Below are positions 1 through 5,844 of a stretch of 8,678 nucleotides of DNA, piece after piece. Position numbers and translations under genes: made by a program. The notes under the pieces are model-generated. The model searched no databases. It was not told the DNA's origin and saw only the letters and a list, made by a program, of their open reading frames with translations. How positions within the stretch are numbered: position 1 is the stretch's first letter; the number at the start of each line of letters is the position of its first letter. Origin of the DNA: Deinococcales bacterium (GTDB taxonomy: Bacteria > Deinococcota > Deinococci > Deinococcales > Deinococcaceae). The DNA lies in NCBI GenBank assembly GCA_025359705.1, contig JANYFS010000271.1:1-8678 (forward strand), read 5' to 3'.

Positions 1-46
1 CTCGAGTGGATAGTCATTTGTAATGCCGCTCGAGCGATTTCTGGGT

Positions 47-52
47 TAAACT
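47..52 (+). promoter_or_regulatory. possible -10 box for thyX
   Basis: TAAACT fits TANNNT and ends 10 nt before the thyX ATG, which would give a very short leader. No convincing -35 or Shine-Dalgarno sequence is seen upstream, and the window begins only 62 bp before the start codon. This is inference from one short motif. Confidence 0.3.
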
Positions 53-62
53 GACCGCCAAG

Positions 63-818
63 ATGTCTACCGAAAATCTTTCAAACCCAAACCCTACAGC
101 CCTCGAGAATTCACATGAGGGTTCACACGAACATTTATCAGAGCTTTTCCCGCTCTCAGACGGCATTGGCTCCGTTTCCTTGGTGCAGTACGTCGGGGAC
201 GACTCGAGCATTGTGCGGGCCGCCAGGGTTTCTTTTGCGGGCGATTTGGCCCCCTTTGATGCAGAGAAAGATGCCAAGTTAATTAAGTATCTGCTCAAAC
301 ATCAACACGGCAGCCCTTTTGAACATAATCTGATTACTTTTAGAGTAAGATGCCCAATCTTTATAGACCGTCAATGGGTTAGACACAGAGTCGGGGTTTC
401 TAAAAACGAAGAATCGGGCAGATATATTACCCTGCGCGAAGAGTGCTATATTCCTGGTCAATTTCGGATACAGGCTAAGAACAATAGGCAGGCCAGCCGC
501 GAAGATGATGGCAAGCTTGATCAAGACAAGGCACACACGCTTTATAAAAACGCTTGGAAAAATGCCTTTCAAACCTACCAAAGTTTGCTCGAGCTGGGTG
601 TAGCACGCGAGCAAGCTAGAGGTGTATTGCCGCTAAGTTTGTATACCAGTTCGTACTATACTTTTAATTTACGCTCGCTTTTTCATTTCCTCGAGCTGCG
701 CGATCATGAAGGGGCGCAGTGGGAAATCAGGCTGTATGCAAGGGCTTTGGCAGAATTGGCAGAACCTTTATTTCCTGCGGCGTTTGCGGCTTGGCGGGAA
801 TTGCACGCGGAGCATTGA
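63..818 (+). CDS. thyX: FAD-dependent thymidylate synthase ThyX
   Basis: Makes dTMP from dUMP using methylenetetrahydrofolate and NAD(P)H-reduced FAD, replacing the ThyA/DHFR route; cytosolic homotetramer by family knowledge. The 251-residue product has the ThyX signature RHR (residues 107-109) followed after eight residues by Ser118 in RHRVGVSKNEESGRY, which fits RHR-x7/8-S. Also typical are the early GDDSSIVRAARVSF block (45-58), HGSPFEHN (82-89), the AREQARGVLP segment (181-190) and NLRSLFHFLELR (202-213). Residues 1-34 form a polar extension rich in Ser, Asn and His before the conserved core; there is no other in-frame ATG, so a shorter protein would need a GTG or TTG start near residue 40. 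No strong ribosome site precedes the ATG. All three Leu-Glu pairs are written CTCGAG. The stop codon abuts the promoter of the next gene. Confidence 0.95.
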   Translation: MSTENLSNPNPTALENSHEGSHEHLSELFPLSDGIGSVSLVQYVGDDSSIVRAARVSFAGDLAPFDAEKDAKLIKYLLKHQHGSPFEHNLITFRVRCPIFIDRQWVRHRVGVSKNEESGRYITLREECYIPGQFRIQAKNNRQASREDDGKLDQDKAHTLYKNAWKNAFQTYQSLLELGVAREQARGVLPLSLYTSSYYTFNLRSLFHFLELRDHEGAQWEIRLYARALAELAEPLFPAAFAAWRELHAEH

Positions 819-820
819 AT

Positions 821-855
821 ATTTTTAGAATATTGCACATTTTTAGAATATTGCA
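821..855 (+). repeat. two direct copies of a 17-bp element at a promoter
   Basis: ATTTTTAGAATATTGCA occurs perfectly at 821-837 and 839-855, one base apart (period 18). The first copy contains the start of the -35 hexamer; the second fills the spacer between -35 and -10. The inner GAATATT also occurs at 817-823, overlapping the thyX stop. Placement suggests an operator for a DNA-binding regulator of the downstream secreted-protein gene; a simple slippage duplication is the alternative. Confidence 0.75.
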
Positions 856-861
856 TATAAT
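833..861 (+). promoter_or_regulatory. sigma70-type promoter of the secreted-protein gene
   Basis: The -35 is TTGCAC (833-838) and the -10 is a perfect TATAAT (856-861), with an ideal 17-bp spacer. The predicted transcript begins near 868 and has a leader of about 22 nt with a good ribosome site. This is the strongest promoter visible in the window, so the following gene is probably its own transcription unit and not expressed from thyX. Confidence 0.85.
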
Positions 862-878
862 ACAATTCGAGTAACAAA

Positions 879-884
879 AAGGAG
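879..884 (+). promoter_or_regulatory. ribosome binding site AAGGAG
   Basis: AAGGAG lies 5 nt before the ATG at 890 and fixes that start. It is one of only two clear Shine-Dalgarno sites here, in contrast to the apparently leaderless genes nearby. Confidence 0.85.
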
Positions 885-889
885 ATCTC

Positions 890-1372
890 ATGAAAAAAAT
901 CTGGCTTTTGCTAGGTGTGATATTGTCATGTACCGCATTTGCAGGTACGACTAGCCAAACAGCAGTTCCGTTGCTGGTCAATTTGGAACAAAAATACTCG
1001 GGAACCACCTGTGATGCAGGTGCGCCCACAGGTAGTGTGTGTTTAAATGTGACTGGTACAGGAACTATTGCAGGTTTGGGCAAAGTAGAGATGAAACGAG
1101 TGGTGCAAATTGATGCCGCCTCTGCTGATCCCAAAAAAGGAACCACTAAAGGTAAATTAACTTTTGAAAATGGTGACTTTTTAAATTTTCGCGCAGTAGG
1201 CAACGTCATGTTTGAAGATGGAACTGCCAGTTACAATTTCATTATCACTGGGGGTACGGCTCGGTTTAAAAATGCAATCGGTGGAGGAATAATCACCGTA
1301 CCACCACCCAGTGGGTCAGTTCGTGAATTATGGAGTGGAGTGCTTTATCTCGAGCCAGAAGCAGCTAAGTAG
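890..1372 (+). CDS. small secreted beta-rich protein, possibly allene-oxide-cyclase-barrel-like
   Basis: The 160-residue product begins with a classic signal peptide: MKK, hydrophobic residues 4-13, and a probable cleavage site after AFA (residue 18). A lipoprotein reading at Cys14 is possible but its lipobox is weak. The mature part is short alternating beta-like segments rich in Gly and Thr. Features TGTGT (55-59), ENGDFL (93-98) and ITGGTARFKNAIGGG (119-133) resemble the NGD-x-L and GGTGRF-x-x-A-x-G pattern I know from small secreted lipocalin/AOC-barrel-like proteins; this is recognition by pattern, not a search. Cys41 and Cys51 could form a disulfide. No catalytic motif is seen. The gene has its own promoter, ribosome site and terminator, so it is a monocistron, probably well expressed. 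It is AT-richer than its neighbours and lacks CTCGAG until residues 154-155. Confidence 0.8.
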   Translation: MKKIWLLLGVILSCTAFAGTTSQTAVPLLVNLEQKYSGTTCDAGAPTGSVCLNVTGTGTIAGLGKVEMKRVVQIDAASADPKKGTTKGKLTFENGDFLNFRAVGNVMFEDGTASYNFIITGGTARFKNAIGGGIITVPPPSGSVRELWSGVLYLEPEAAK

Positions 1373-1391
1373 TAGAAATTATTTAGGTTGG

Positions 1392-1418
1392 GGGCAGGTT
1401 TCAAACCTGCCCGCTTTT
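1392..1418 (+). terminator. rho-independent terminator after the secreted-protein gene
   Basis: GGGCAGGTTT (1392-1401) and AAACCTGCCC (1403-1412) are perfectly complementary around one central C, so the real loop would be 3-5 nt. The stem is followed by GC and TTTT. It lies 20 bp after the stop codon. The T run is short, so termination may be incomplete. Confidence 0.75.
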
Positions 1419-1422
1419 ATGC

Positions 1423-1512
1423 CTCGAGGGATAAAAAATCTCTATCTCGAGCGTTTCTCTTTGTTTTCTCGAGGAAAAATATTTTTATCTTTCTTAATGG
1501 GATGCCCTCGAG
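1423..1512. repeat. intergenic cluster of four CTCGAG palindromes
   Basis: Copies start at 1423, 1446, 1468 and 1507, spaced 23, 22 and 39 bp, in the 182-bp gap between convergent genes. The last lies in the longer palindrome CCCTCGAGGG (1505-1514). No gene is supported here; the 74-codon reading frame crossing this gap begins inside the preceding gene out of frame and has no start signals. Confidence 0.9.
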
Positions 1513-1554
1513 GGTATTATGGGTTTACGTTTTGATACTAGAGGGTTTTAATTT

Positions 1555-2367
1555 TTAATTTGTGGCTGGCTCTATCATCCGAATTTCAGATTGAAGCAAA
1601 CCAATAATATGAAAATTCCCGCTTGTATAATTGACCGTAGCTTGATAACTGCCCCGCTCGAGGCGACCATCGTTACCCAGCAATACATTATAGTTAAAAC
1701 TCAAAGGCTCAATCAGGCGCTCCTGAATACCTGAATCTGGGCTAGAAATTGTTCCGACAGGGTGATACATGTTAATCCGCACCGAAGTCTTTTGTCCCAA
1801 CGTTTTTACTGTGCGGGTAATTTTACCATCCAATACAGAAGTTTCTCCACCTATAATGTCGTGTATATTATCGTTAAACTCGAGCTTTTCCTCGAGTGCG
1901 GCTCCATATAGCTTTGGTAAGTCTCCCCAAGGCGTATGCTCAAACTTTTTCGCAGAACGCACTCGAGGGGATTGTGGGGTTGCAATATCCGCGTTAAAGT
2001 TAGGTGCAGTAATTGAACCATCTGGCTGATAGATAAAGTTTTGCAGGGTGGTGCCTTGTGGCGTAAAAAATTGAGCATTGCTCGAGCGGCAAGTGGTGGT
2101 ATAGCCCACTTCCAAGGCTCCATTTTCCTGCTGCGCCCTAACCTCTTCCAGCATTTGGCAAGCTAGGGTCACGCGCATGGTATTTTCGCTCTGTGGCAGG
2201 CTTTGCACCGTCGGCACTGGCCCCTTGCTCGAGCCAGTGCCATCCCAAATCCAACCCGAAAGTGTGATTTGATAGGTGCGTTTGGCCCCCACAGGAGCCG
2301 TAAACAATACCGAAGTTGCACTCGAGCTGGACAGCAACACCGCCGCAAAAAGCATCACAATTTTCAT
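1555..2367 (-). CDS. exported protein of unknown function
   Basis: I do not recognise a family. The 270-residue product starts MKIVMLFAAVLLSSSSATS, a signal peptide with likely cleavage near residues 17-28. The rest is polar and beta-strand-like, with Cys70 and Cys93 as a possible disulfide, and no enzymatic motif. The ending has the look of an extracytoplasmic beta-sandwich or barrel. It lies 48 bp after the HAAS-type membrane protein gene on the same strand, so it may be read from the padR promoter, but a TANNNT box six bases before its ATG suggests it can also be transcribed alone as a leaderless mRNA. Seven CTCGAG copies fall in the gene: three as Leu-Glu, three as Ser-Ser and one in Pro-Arg-Val. 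No clear terminator is seen after it. Confidence 0.8.
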   Translation of the reverse strand: MKIVMLFAAVLLSSSSATSVLFTAPVGAKRTYQITLSGWIWDGTGSSKGPVPTVQSLPQSENTMRVTLACQMLEEVRAQQENGALEVGYTTTCRSSNAQFFTPQGTTLQNFIYQPDGSITAPNFNADIATPQSPRVRSAKKFEHTPWGDLPKLYGAALEEKLEFNDNIHDIIGGETSVLDGKITRTVKTLGQKTSVRINMYHPVGTISSPDSGIQERLIEPLSFNYNVLLGNDGRLERGSYQATVNYTSGNFHIIGLLQSEIRMIEPATN

Positions 2368-2373
2368 AAGATA

Positions 2374-2379
2374 AGTGTA
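2374..2379 (-). promoter_or_regulatory. possible leaderless -10 box for the exported-protein gene
   Basis: On the minus strand TACACT is followed by six bases and then ATG, so transcription would begin at or next to the start codon. No ribosome site is present, which agrees. No good -35 is seen about 17 bp upstream, so the call rests on the geometry shared with two other genes here. Confidence 0.45.
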
Positions 2380-2415
2380 TCCGTTTTGAACCCTCGAGCG
2401 CGTGAAGATGGGGGT

Positions 2416-3522
2416 TTACTTTAGGCTCGAGCGGTAAGGCGCAGGCGTGAGGATGTTATTGAGATCAAAGACATTTTTATCAAGTCGCCCCGTGAGGCCA
2501 ATAATGATTGCGGTATTTTTTGGATTTTTAGACCACTCGAGCGGAGTCTTTGCAAAAATACGATCTCTATCTTCGCCCGTAAAAGTCAATTTTCCTTTCA
2601 AGTCCGCTTGTGCAAAACTGTAGTATAATCCACCATCTTTATGAACATCGTTTCTCCAACGCAGCATCATGTACATAGAATTGGGAACTGCTGTAACAAC
2701 GATTTTTGGGTACGTTGTCATAGGCCACAGGGGAGCGGCTGTTGAAAATTTAATACCAAGATTCCAAGCATTAATGTCTTTGAAAGTAAAATAAAATACC
2801 GCATATCTTATATCAAAGATCTTTCCTTCTTGCTTCAATTTAATTTTAGAATTATTAAAAGTAAGCGCAGGGTTATTAAATGAATCAATGAAAATCGAAT
2901 TTTTGACCTTGCTTCCACTTAATCTCAGGTCTTCAAGAGCAAGTAAATCTGTCATATAAAAAATATTATTTTTTTGGCAATAACCCATAAAATCCAAAGA
3001 ATGATCACTACTTGTAAAACACTCCTTCGCGCTAGATTTTCTCTTTTTAATTTCAGCACTTAAGAGCGGATTTTCTGCCATATTTATCTTTAACGATTCA
3101 AAAAAAGAGTCAGAATCAACCCACATGGGTCGCAGATAGCCCATCGTTTTGTCAATCGGCATTATTCTGGGATCAACCAGATAACCTACACTTCTGCTTG
3201 CTGCTACCAAGCTCGAGAGGGTAAATCCCACACCCAGCAGGCCCAGCGTAAGCACTTTTCCCAGTGTGGGCAGGGTGTAAATGCGGGTCATGGCTCGAGA
3301 TAGGGTTTGGGGTGCGCCCATTTCCTCGAGGGCTTTATGCATGGCTTGGGTGGGGCTTAGGCCCGTGATGTGTAGCTCCCGCGCCCGTAGCTCGAGGTTT
3401 CCGCGCAATTCCCGCATAACCCGTTCTTTGGCTGCGCCCACCAAGCCTTTGCTGGCAGTGTTCAAATATCGCTCGAGTGGACTGTTCAGTGGATTATTCA
3501 GTGGATCACGTGGATTATTCAT
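2416..3522 (-). CDS. HAAS-domain single-pass membrane protein, partner of PadR
   Basis: Residues 16-80 form a charged helical domain (ERYL...VMRELRGNLELRARELHITGLSPTQAMHKALEEMGAP) typical of HAAS/permease-prefix domains, which are usually encoded next to PadR regulators. One membrane segment follows at about 88-108. Residues 109-368 are a large, probably extracytoplasmic domain that I do not recognise, with Cys168 and Cys182. Its ATG overlaps the padR stop as ATGA (3519-3522), so the two are translationally coupled. The coding DNA for residues 104-327 is visibly AT-richer and contains no CTCGAG over 670 bp, whereas the N-terminal part has five copies in 266 bp; the domain may have a separate history. 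The N-terminus also has a short repeat (NNPxxxLNNPLNSPL) from a duplicated 12-bp sequence at 3489-3500 and 3510-3521. Function unknown; a stress-sensing or envelope role with PadR is only inference. Confidence 0.75.
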   Translation of the reverse strand: MNNPRDPLNNPLNSPLERYLNTASKGLVGAAKERVMRELRGNLELRARELHITGLSPTQAMHKALEEMGAPQTLSRAMTRIYTLPTLGKVLTLGLLGVGFTLSSLVAASRSVGYLVDPRIMPIDKTMGYLRPMWVDSDSFFESLKINMAENPLLSAEIKKRKSSAKECFTSSDHSLDFMGYCQKNNIFYMTDLLALEDLRLSGSKVKNSIFIDSFNNPALTFNNSKIKLKQEGKIFDIRYAVFYFTFKDINAWNLGIKFSTAAPLWPMTTYPKIVVTAVPNSMYMMLRWRNDVHKDGGLYYSFAQADLKGKLTFTGEDRDRIFAKTPLEWSKNPKNTAIIIGLTGRLDKNVFDLNNILTPAPYRSSLK

Positions 3523-3863
3523 AAATGCACCCCCAAAAGACCAACTTCCAAAAACGGTTTCATCATGCCTGTAAAAGCGGCAAAGCTGCGACGTTTGTCC
3601 TCGAGGGCTTTGCCCCCCGTCTCGGTAAGGTGATAATACCGCACAGGACTGCCCCCACGCGGCGGCGTGCGCTCTTCCGAGGCTACAAAACCACTTTGCT
3701 CGAGGCGGTGCAAGGCGGGGTACAAACTGCCCGCACCCACGCTAAACTTACTCTCAGTCAAGAGGCTGACCTCTTTGGTCATTTCCAGCCCGTACTTTTC
3801 CCCCCGCTCGAGTACGCTCAGTAAAATCAGCTCGAGGTTTCCTTTAAACAGTTGTACGTCCAT
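3519..3863 (-). CDS. PadR-family transcriptional regulator
   Basis: A small winged-helix repressor of 114 residues, the normal length for the short PadR class. Seen in order: MDVQLFKGNLELILLSVLERGEKYGLEM (helix 1-2, residues 1-28), the SVGAGSLYPALHRLEQSGFV recognition region (41-60), a GG-turn wing (PPRGGSPVRYYHLTETGG, 67-84), and a short C-terminal helix (85-107) that would pair the dimer. GSLYPALHRLE is the family hallmark. A GGAGG ribosome site lies 4 nt before the ATG. It is first in an operon with the HAAS membrane protein (4-bp overlap), the usual arrangement, and probably represses its own promoter through the repeats just upstream. Four of its six Leu-Glu pairs are CTCGAG. Confidence 0.93.
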   Translation of the reverse strand: MDVQLFKGNLELILLSVLERGEKYGLEMTKEVSLLTESKFSVGAGSLYPALHRLEQSGFVASEERTPPRGGSPVRYYHLTETGGKALEDKRRSFAAFTGMMKPFLEVGLLGVHL

Positions 3864-3867
3864 ACTT

Positions 3868-3872
3868 CCTCC
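3868..3872 (-). promoter_or_regulatory. padR ribosome binding site GGAGG
   Basis: GGAGG on the minus strand is 4 nt from the padR ATG, somewhat close but a strong match. It supports the chosen start. Confidence 0.8.
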
Positions 3873-3883
3873 GTTTGAAGACC

Positions 3884-3945
3884 TATCGAACTTCGATATA
3901 ACTTTTCGATATGACTTTACGATATCGGACTTCGATATGTCAAGC
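3884..3945. promoter_or_regulatory. CGATAT repeat array, probable PadR operator
   Basis: CGATA occurs at 3894, 3907, 3920 and 3933, exactly 13 bp apart. The first two 13-bp units agree at 11 positions (CGATATAACTTTT and CGATATGACTTTA). The first unit also closes a perfect inverted repeat TATCGAA-C-TTCGATA (3884-3898), and the third contains the palindrome CGATATCG (3920-3927). The array covers the -35, spacer and -10 of the padR promoter and continues to its leader, the expected place for autorepression. It ends about 20 bp before the divergent membrane-protein -10 box, so it may control both sides. Binding by this PadR is inference. Confidence 0.75.
3914..3943 (-). promoter_or_regulatory. 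padR operon promoter
   Basis: On the minus strand a perfect -35 TTGACA (3943-3938) is followed after 18 bp by TAAAGT (3919-3914) as -10. The transcript would start near 3907 with a leader of about 43 nt ending in the GGAGG site. Both hexamers are embedded in the 13-bp repeats. Confidence 0.65.
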
Positions 3946-3961
3946 GGCTAGCCTTCTGCGG

Positions 3962-3967
3962 TATTAT
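3962..3967 (+). promoter_or_regulatory. leaderless -10 box for the YihY-family gene
   Basis: TATTAT is followed by six bases and then the ATG at 3974. No ribosome site precedes that ATG. The position argues for the start at 3974 over the upstream in-frame ATG at 3911, which lies inside the operator array. No clear -35 is seen. Confidence 0.6.
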
Positions 3968-3973
3968 CATCCC

Positions 3974-5029
3974 ATGAATCCCCAAAATTTTTACCAAATT
4001 TTGTTGAAAAGCGTCGCCGACTTTAACGCGGATCGTGTGCCACGTTTGGGGGCGGCGCTGGCTTTTTATACCTTGTTTAGCATTGCCCCGCTGATTGTCG
4101 TGGCGGTTGGGATTGGTGGCTTGCTATTGCGTGGAACCAATCTGCAAAACCAAATTTCGGAGGCGGTCAGCAGCTCTTTGGGTACATCTGTGGCTGAGGC
4201 GCTCAATGGTTTTATTAACAATGCGGTTAAGCCGCAAACCAGTTCGAGCTTGACCGCTACCATCATTGGTGCGGTGTTGGCCCTCTTTTTGGCCTCGGGG
4301 ATTTTTTTGCAGATCCAAGACACACTCAACACCATGTGGGACTTGCATCCAGCCCCAGATCCAGCCTTGCCGTGGTGGAAAGGGTTATTAAAAGTGTTGT
4401 GGTCGCGGTTGTGGTCAATTGTGGCGGTGCTGGTTTTTGGTGTAGTGATGATCGGATTTCTGGTCGCTCGAGTGGTGCTCACTTCTTTCGAGCAACAACT
4501 GAATTTTTCTCAAGTTCCTTATGTTTTAGCTCTATCCAATGGTGGTTTATCGGTTGCTTTATTCACTTTGATGTTTGGTTTGATTTTCAAGTATCTACCC
4601 GAAATCCGTTTACCTTGGCGGGATGCCTTATTGGGTTCTTTTGTTACTTCACTCCTGTTTACTTTGGGTCAATATCTGATTGGCGAATATATTGCCAGAG
4701 CTGCCCTTACTTCTGTTTATGGGGCGGCGGGTTCTTTGGTTGCGTTGTTGTTATGGATCTATTACTCGAGCCAAATTTTGCTGTTTGGCGCAGAAGTGAC
4801 TTGGGTCTATGCCAATAGCCACGGAACCAAAGCCCTATTGCAGCGCCGAGCAGCACAGGCCCGCGAACAACTCTTACTCGAGGTTCCCACCGAAAAGGAC
4901 AGCTACCGCCCACCTCCCTCGAGGGCAAGTGTGAGTATGGTAGGTGGTTTGATGGGTATGATTTTAACCATCCTGATTTTGCCGTTTATTCTAATTTGGA
5001 GCGCATTGCGTATCTTTCGCAGAAGGTAA
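3974..5029 (+). CDS. YihY/BrkB-family inner membrane protein
   Basis: A 351-residue multipass membrane protein of the YihY/virulence-factor-BrkB (formerly RNase BN-like) family, whose molecular role is unsettled. Hallmarks: RVPRLGAALAFYTLFSIAPL (21-40) in the first membrane segment, and SVYGAAGSLVALLLWIYYSSQILLFGAEVTWVYA (247-280) in the last core one. About six core hydrophobic segments lie near 27-52, 93-116, 143-170, 183-207, 218-238 and 250-272; a seventh at 325-345 follows a charged linker and ends in RRR, an extension beyond the common core. I chose the ATG at 3974 because the family motif begins soon after it and a -10 box sits six bases before it; a start at 3911 would add 21 uncharacteristic residues encoded by operator DNA. 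Two bases separate it from the next gene, so they form an operon. It is divergent from padR. Confidence 0.92.
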   Translation: MNPQNFYQILLKSVADFNADRVPRLGAALAFYTLFSIAPLIVVAVGIGGLLLRGTNLQNQISEAVSSSLGTSVAEALNGFINNAVKPQTSSSLTATIIGAVLALFLASGIFLQIQDTLNTMWDLHPAPDPALPWWKGLLKVLWSRLWSIVAVLVFGVVMIGFLVARVVLTSFEQQLNFSQVPYVLALSNGGLSVALFTLMFGLIFKYLPEIRLPWRDALLGSFVTSLLFTLGQYLIGEYIARAALTSVYGAAGSLVALLLWIYYSSQILLFGAEVTWVYANSHGTKALLQRRAAQAREQLLLEVPTEKDSYRPPPSRASVSMVGGLMGMILTILILPFILIWSALRIFRRR

Positions 5030-5031
5030 TC

Positions 5032-5754
5032 ATGAGACCCGATCTAATACTTAATTTAATTTTCACAGTAGCTTTGCCCGTTTTGATGCTACAGCAAAAC
5101 CTATTTGGTTTGGGTTGGGGTGTTTATTTATGGGTGGGAACAATCGGTGCATTTATGCTGGCGGCTTTGATCCCCTTCGCCTATTTGCTTTTTGCTCAGA
5201 TTAAACATAAAACTGTTTCACTACTTTGGACTTTGGTGACATACTCAGCGCTTTTGGGAGCATTGGCGGCCTTTTGGTGGGTGGATGGCCTGTGGTTTGC
5301 GATCAAAGACTCGAGCCATTCCATTTTCTTGGCTCTAATTTGCTTTGTTTCGCTAATCGTCAAAAAGCCTTTGTTCTATTGGGTACTCCTCGAGCTACTC
5401 AACCCGCAAACCCCAGAGGAGCATAAATTGCTCGAGTGGGCCAATCTGCAAAAATCGGTGATCTTTTTAACCCGCTCGAGTACCCTACTACTGATGTGCA
5501 AAGGAACTTTTGTATCTTTGGTCAATATTTGGGTTAAGTATCATATCGTCACTGCGCGATTCAAAACCCTCGAGTTTAACCAGCAGTTGTCTCATGCCAT
5601 TGCTATTATGATTCCTTTATCGTACCTAACCACTGCATTGGTCTATAGTTTAATTATCTTTTTGTGGTGGCGAGCTTTTAGAATGCCGCTCAAAACCATC
5701 CTGATGCGCTCGAGCTGGTGGGATGCTTTGGCACGTTTCGCAAATAGACTATAA
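5032..5754 (+). CDS. multipass membrane protein, VC0807-like
   Basis: The 240-residue product has several hydrophobic helices, at roughly 6-19, 26-55, 61-82, 93-109, 142-165 and 185-216. The order of segments and the block from PFAYLLFAQIKHKTVS through LWFAIKDSSHSI to KKPL (about residues 50-115) resembles the VC0807/intracellular-septation-A-like group of unknown function; that assignment is from memory and moderate. The ATG at 5032 starts 2 bp after the upstream stop and follows an AGAAGG stretch; a TTG at 4996 would give 12 more residues but overlaps the previous gene. It is co-transcribed with the YihY-family gene. The end of the gene contains the promoter of the next operon, and its stop codon lies inside that -10 box. 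All three Leu-Glu pairs are CTCGAG and three Ser-Ser pairs use TCGAG(C/T). Confidence 0.75.
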   Translation: MRPDLILNLIFTVALPVLMLQQNLFGLGWGVYLWVGTIGAFMLAALIPFAYLLFAQIKHKTVSLLWTLVTYSALLGALAAFWWVDGLWFAIKDSSHSIFLALICFVSLIVKKPLFYWVLLELLNPQTPEEHKLLEWANLQKSVIFLTRSSTLLLMCKGTFVSLVNIWVKYHIVTARFKTLEFNQQLSHAIAIMIPLSYLTTALVYSLIIFLWWRAFRMPLKTILMRSSWWDALARFANRL

Positions 5755-5755
5755 T
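5728..5755 (+). promoter_or_regulatory. promoter of the leader-ORF/herA operon
   Basis: TTGGCA (5728-5733; five of six to TTGACA), 16-bp spacer, and a perfect TATAAT (5750-5755). Transcription would begin at about 5762, only one or two bases before the ATG of the leader ORF at 5764. The promoter lies inside the last codons of the upstream gene. Confidence 0.75.
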
Positions 5756-5763
5756 CGCCACAC

Positions 5764-5844
5764 ATGAAAGACTTTAAACAGAACCAAACTGTTCACCCCT
5801 CGAGTGAAAATCAACAGGAAAATCAACAGGAAAATCAAACATGA
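5764..5844 (+). CDS. 26-residue leader ORF overlapping herA
   Basis: An ATG one or two bases after the predicted transcription start opens a 26-codon frame with product starting MKDFKQNQTVHPSS and continuing with the repeat ENQQ-ENQQ-ENQ-T. Its TGA overlaps the herA start as ATGA, the usual sign of translational coupling. The product is hydrophilic, very rich in Gln and Asn, with no signal or membrane segment. The frame itself is not proof of translation; the support is the promoter spacing, the exact overlap and the in-frame 12-bp repeats. It may serve only to deliver ribosomes to herA, which would otherwise lie in the body of a near-leaderless transcript with a weak ribosome site. I know of no named homolog. 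Confidence 0.5.
   Translation: MKDFKQNQTVHPSSENQQENQQENQT
5806..5840 (+). repeat. 12-bp tandem repeat before herA
   Basis: GAAAATCAACAG is present exactly at 5806-5817 and 5818-5829, with a third partial copy to 5840. The unit length is a multiple of three and reads ENQQ in the leader frame. Each full unit plus the next base gives AGGA (5816-5819 and 5828-5831); the second is 9 nt before the herA ATG and may act as its weak ribosome site. Copy number could vary by slippage without breaking the frame. Confidence 0.9.

Noticed and set aside
727..1209. 160-codon minus-strand frame over the thyX end and the secreted-protein gene
   Set aside because: It runs through the best promoter in the window on the other strand and antisense to a gene with clear signal peptide, ribosome site and terminator.
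1505..1514. CCCTCGAGGG as a terminator for the minus-strand exported-protein gene
   Set aside because: The palindrome has no loop bases and is not followed by a T run on that strand, so it is better explained as an instance of the iterated CTCGAG motif.
3884..3945. CRISPR array
   Set aside because: Units are 13 bp with no spacers, and no cas gene is present; position over the padR promoter fits an operator.
3911..3973. 21-residue N-terminal extension of the YihY-family protein
   Set aside because: The codons are operator repeat DNA, the sequence is not family-like, and the -10 box at 3962-3967 would lie inside the coding region.
4336..4818. 160-codon plus-strand frame inside the YihY-family gene
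   Set aside because: Out-of-frame overlap with a clearly conserved membrane protein; Trp, Cys and Phe-rich product typical of a shifted reading of a hydrophobic gene.
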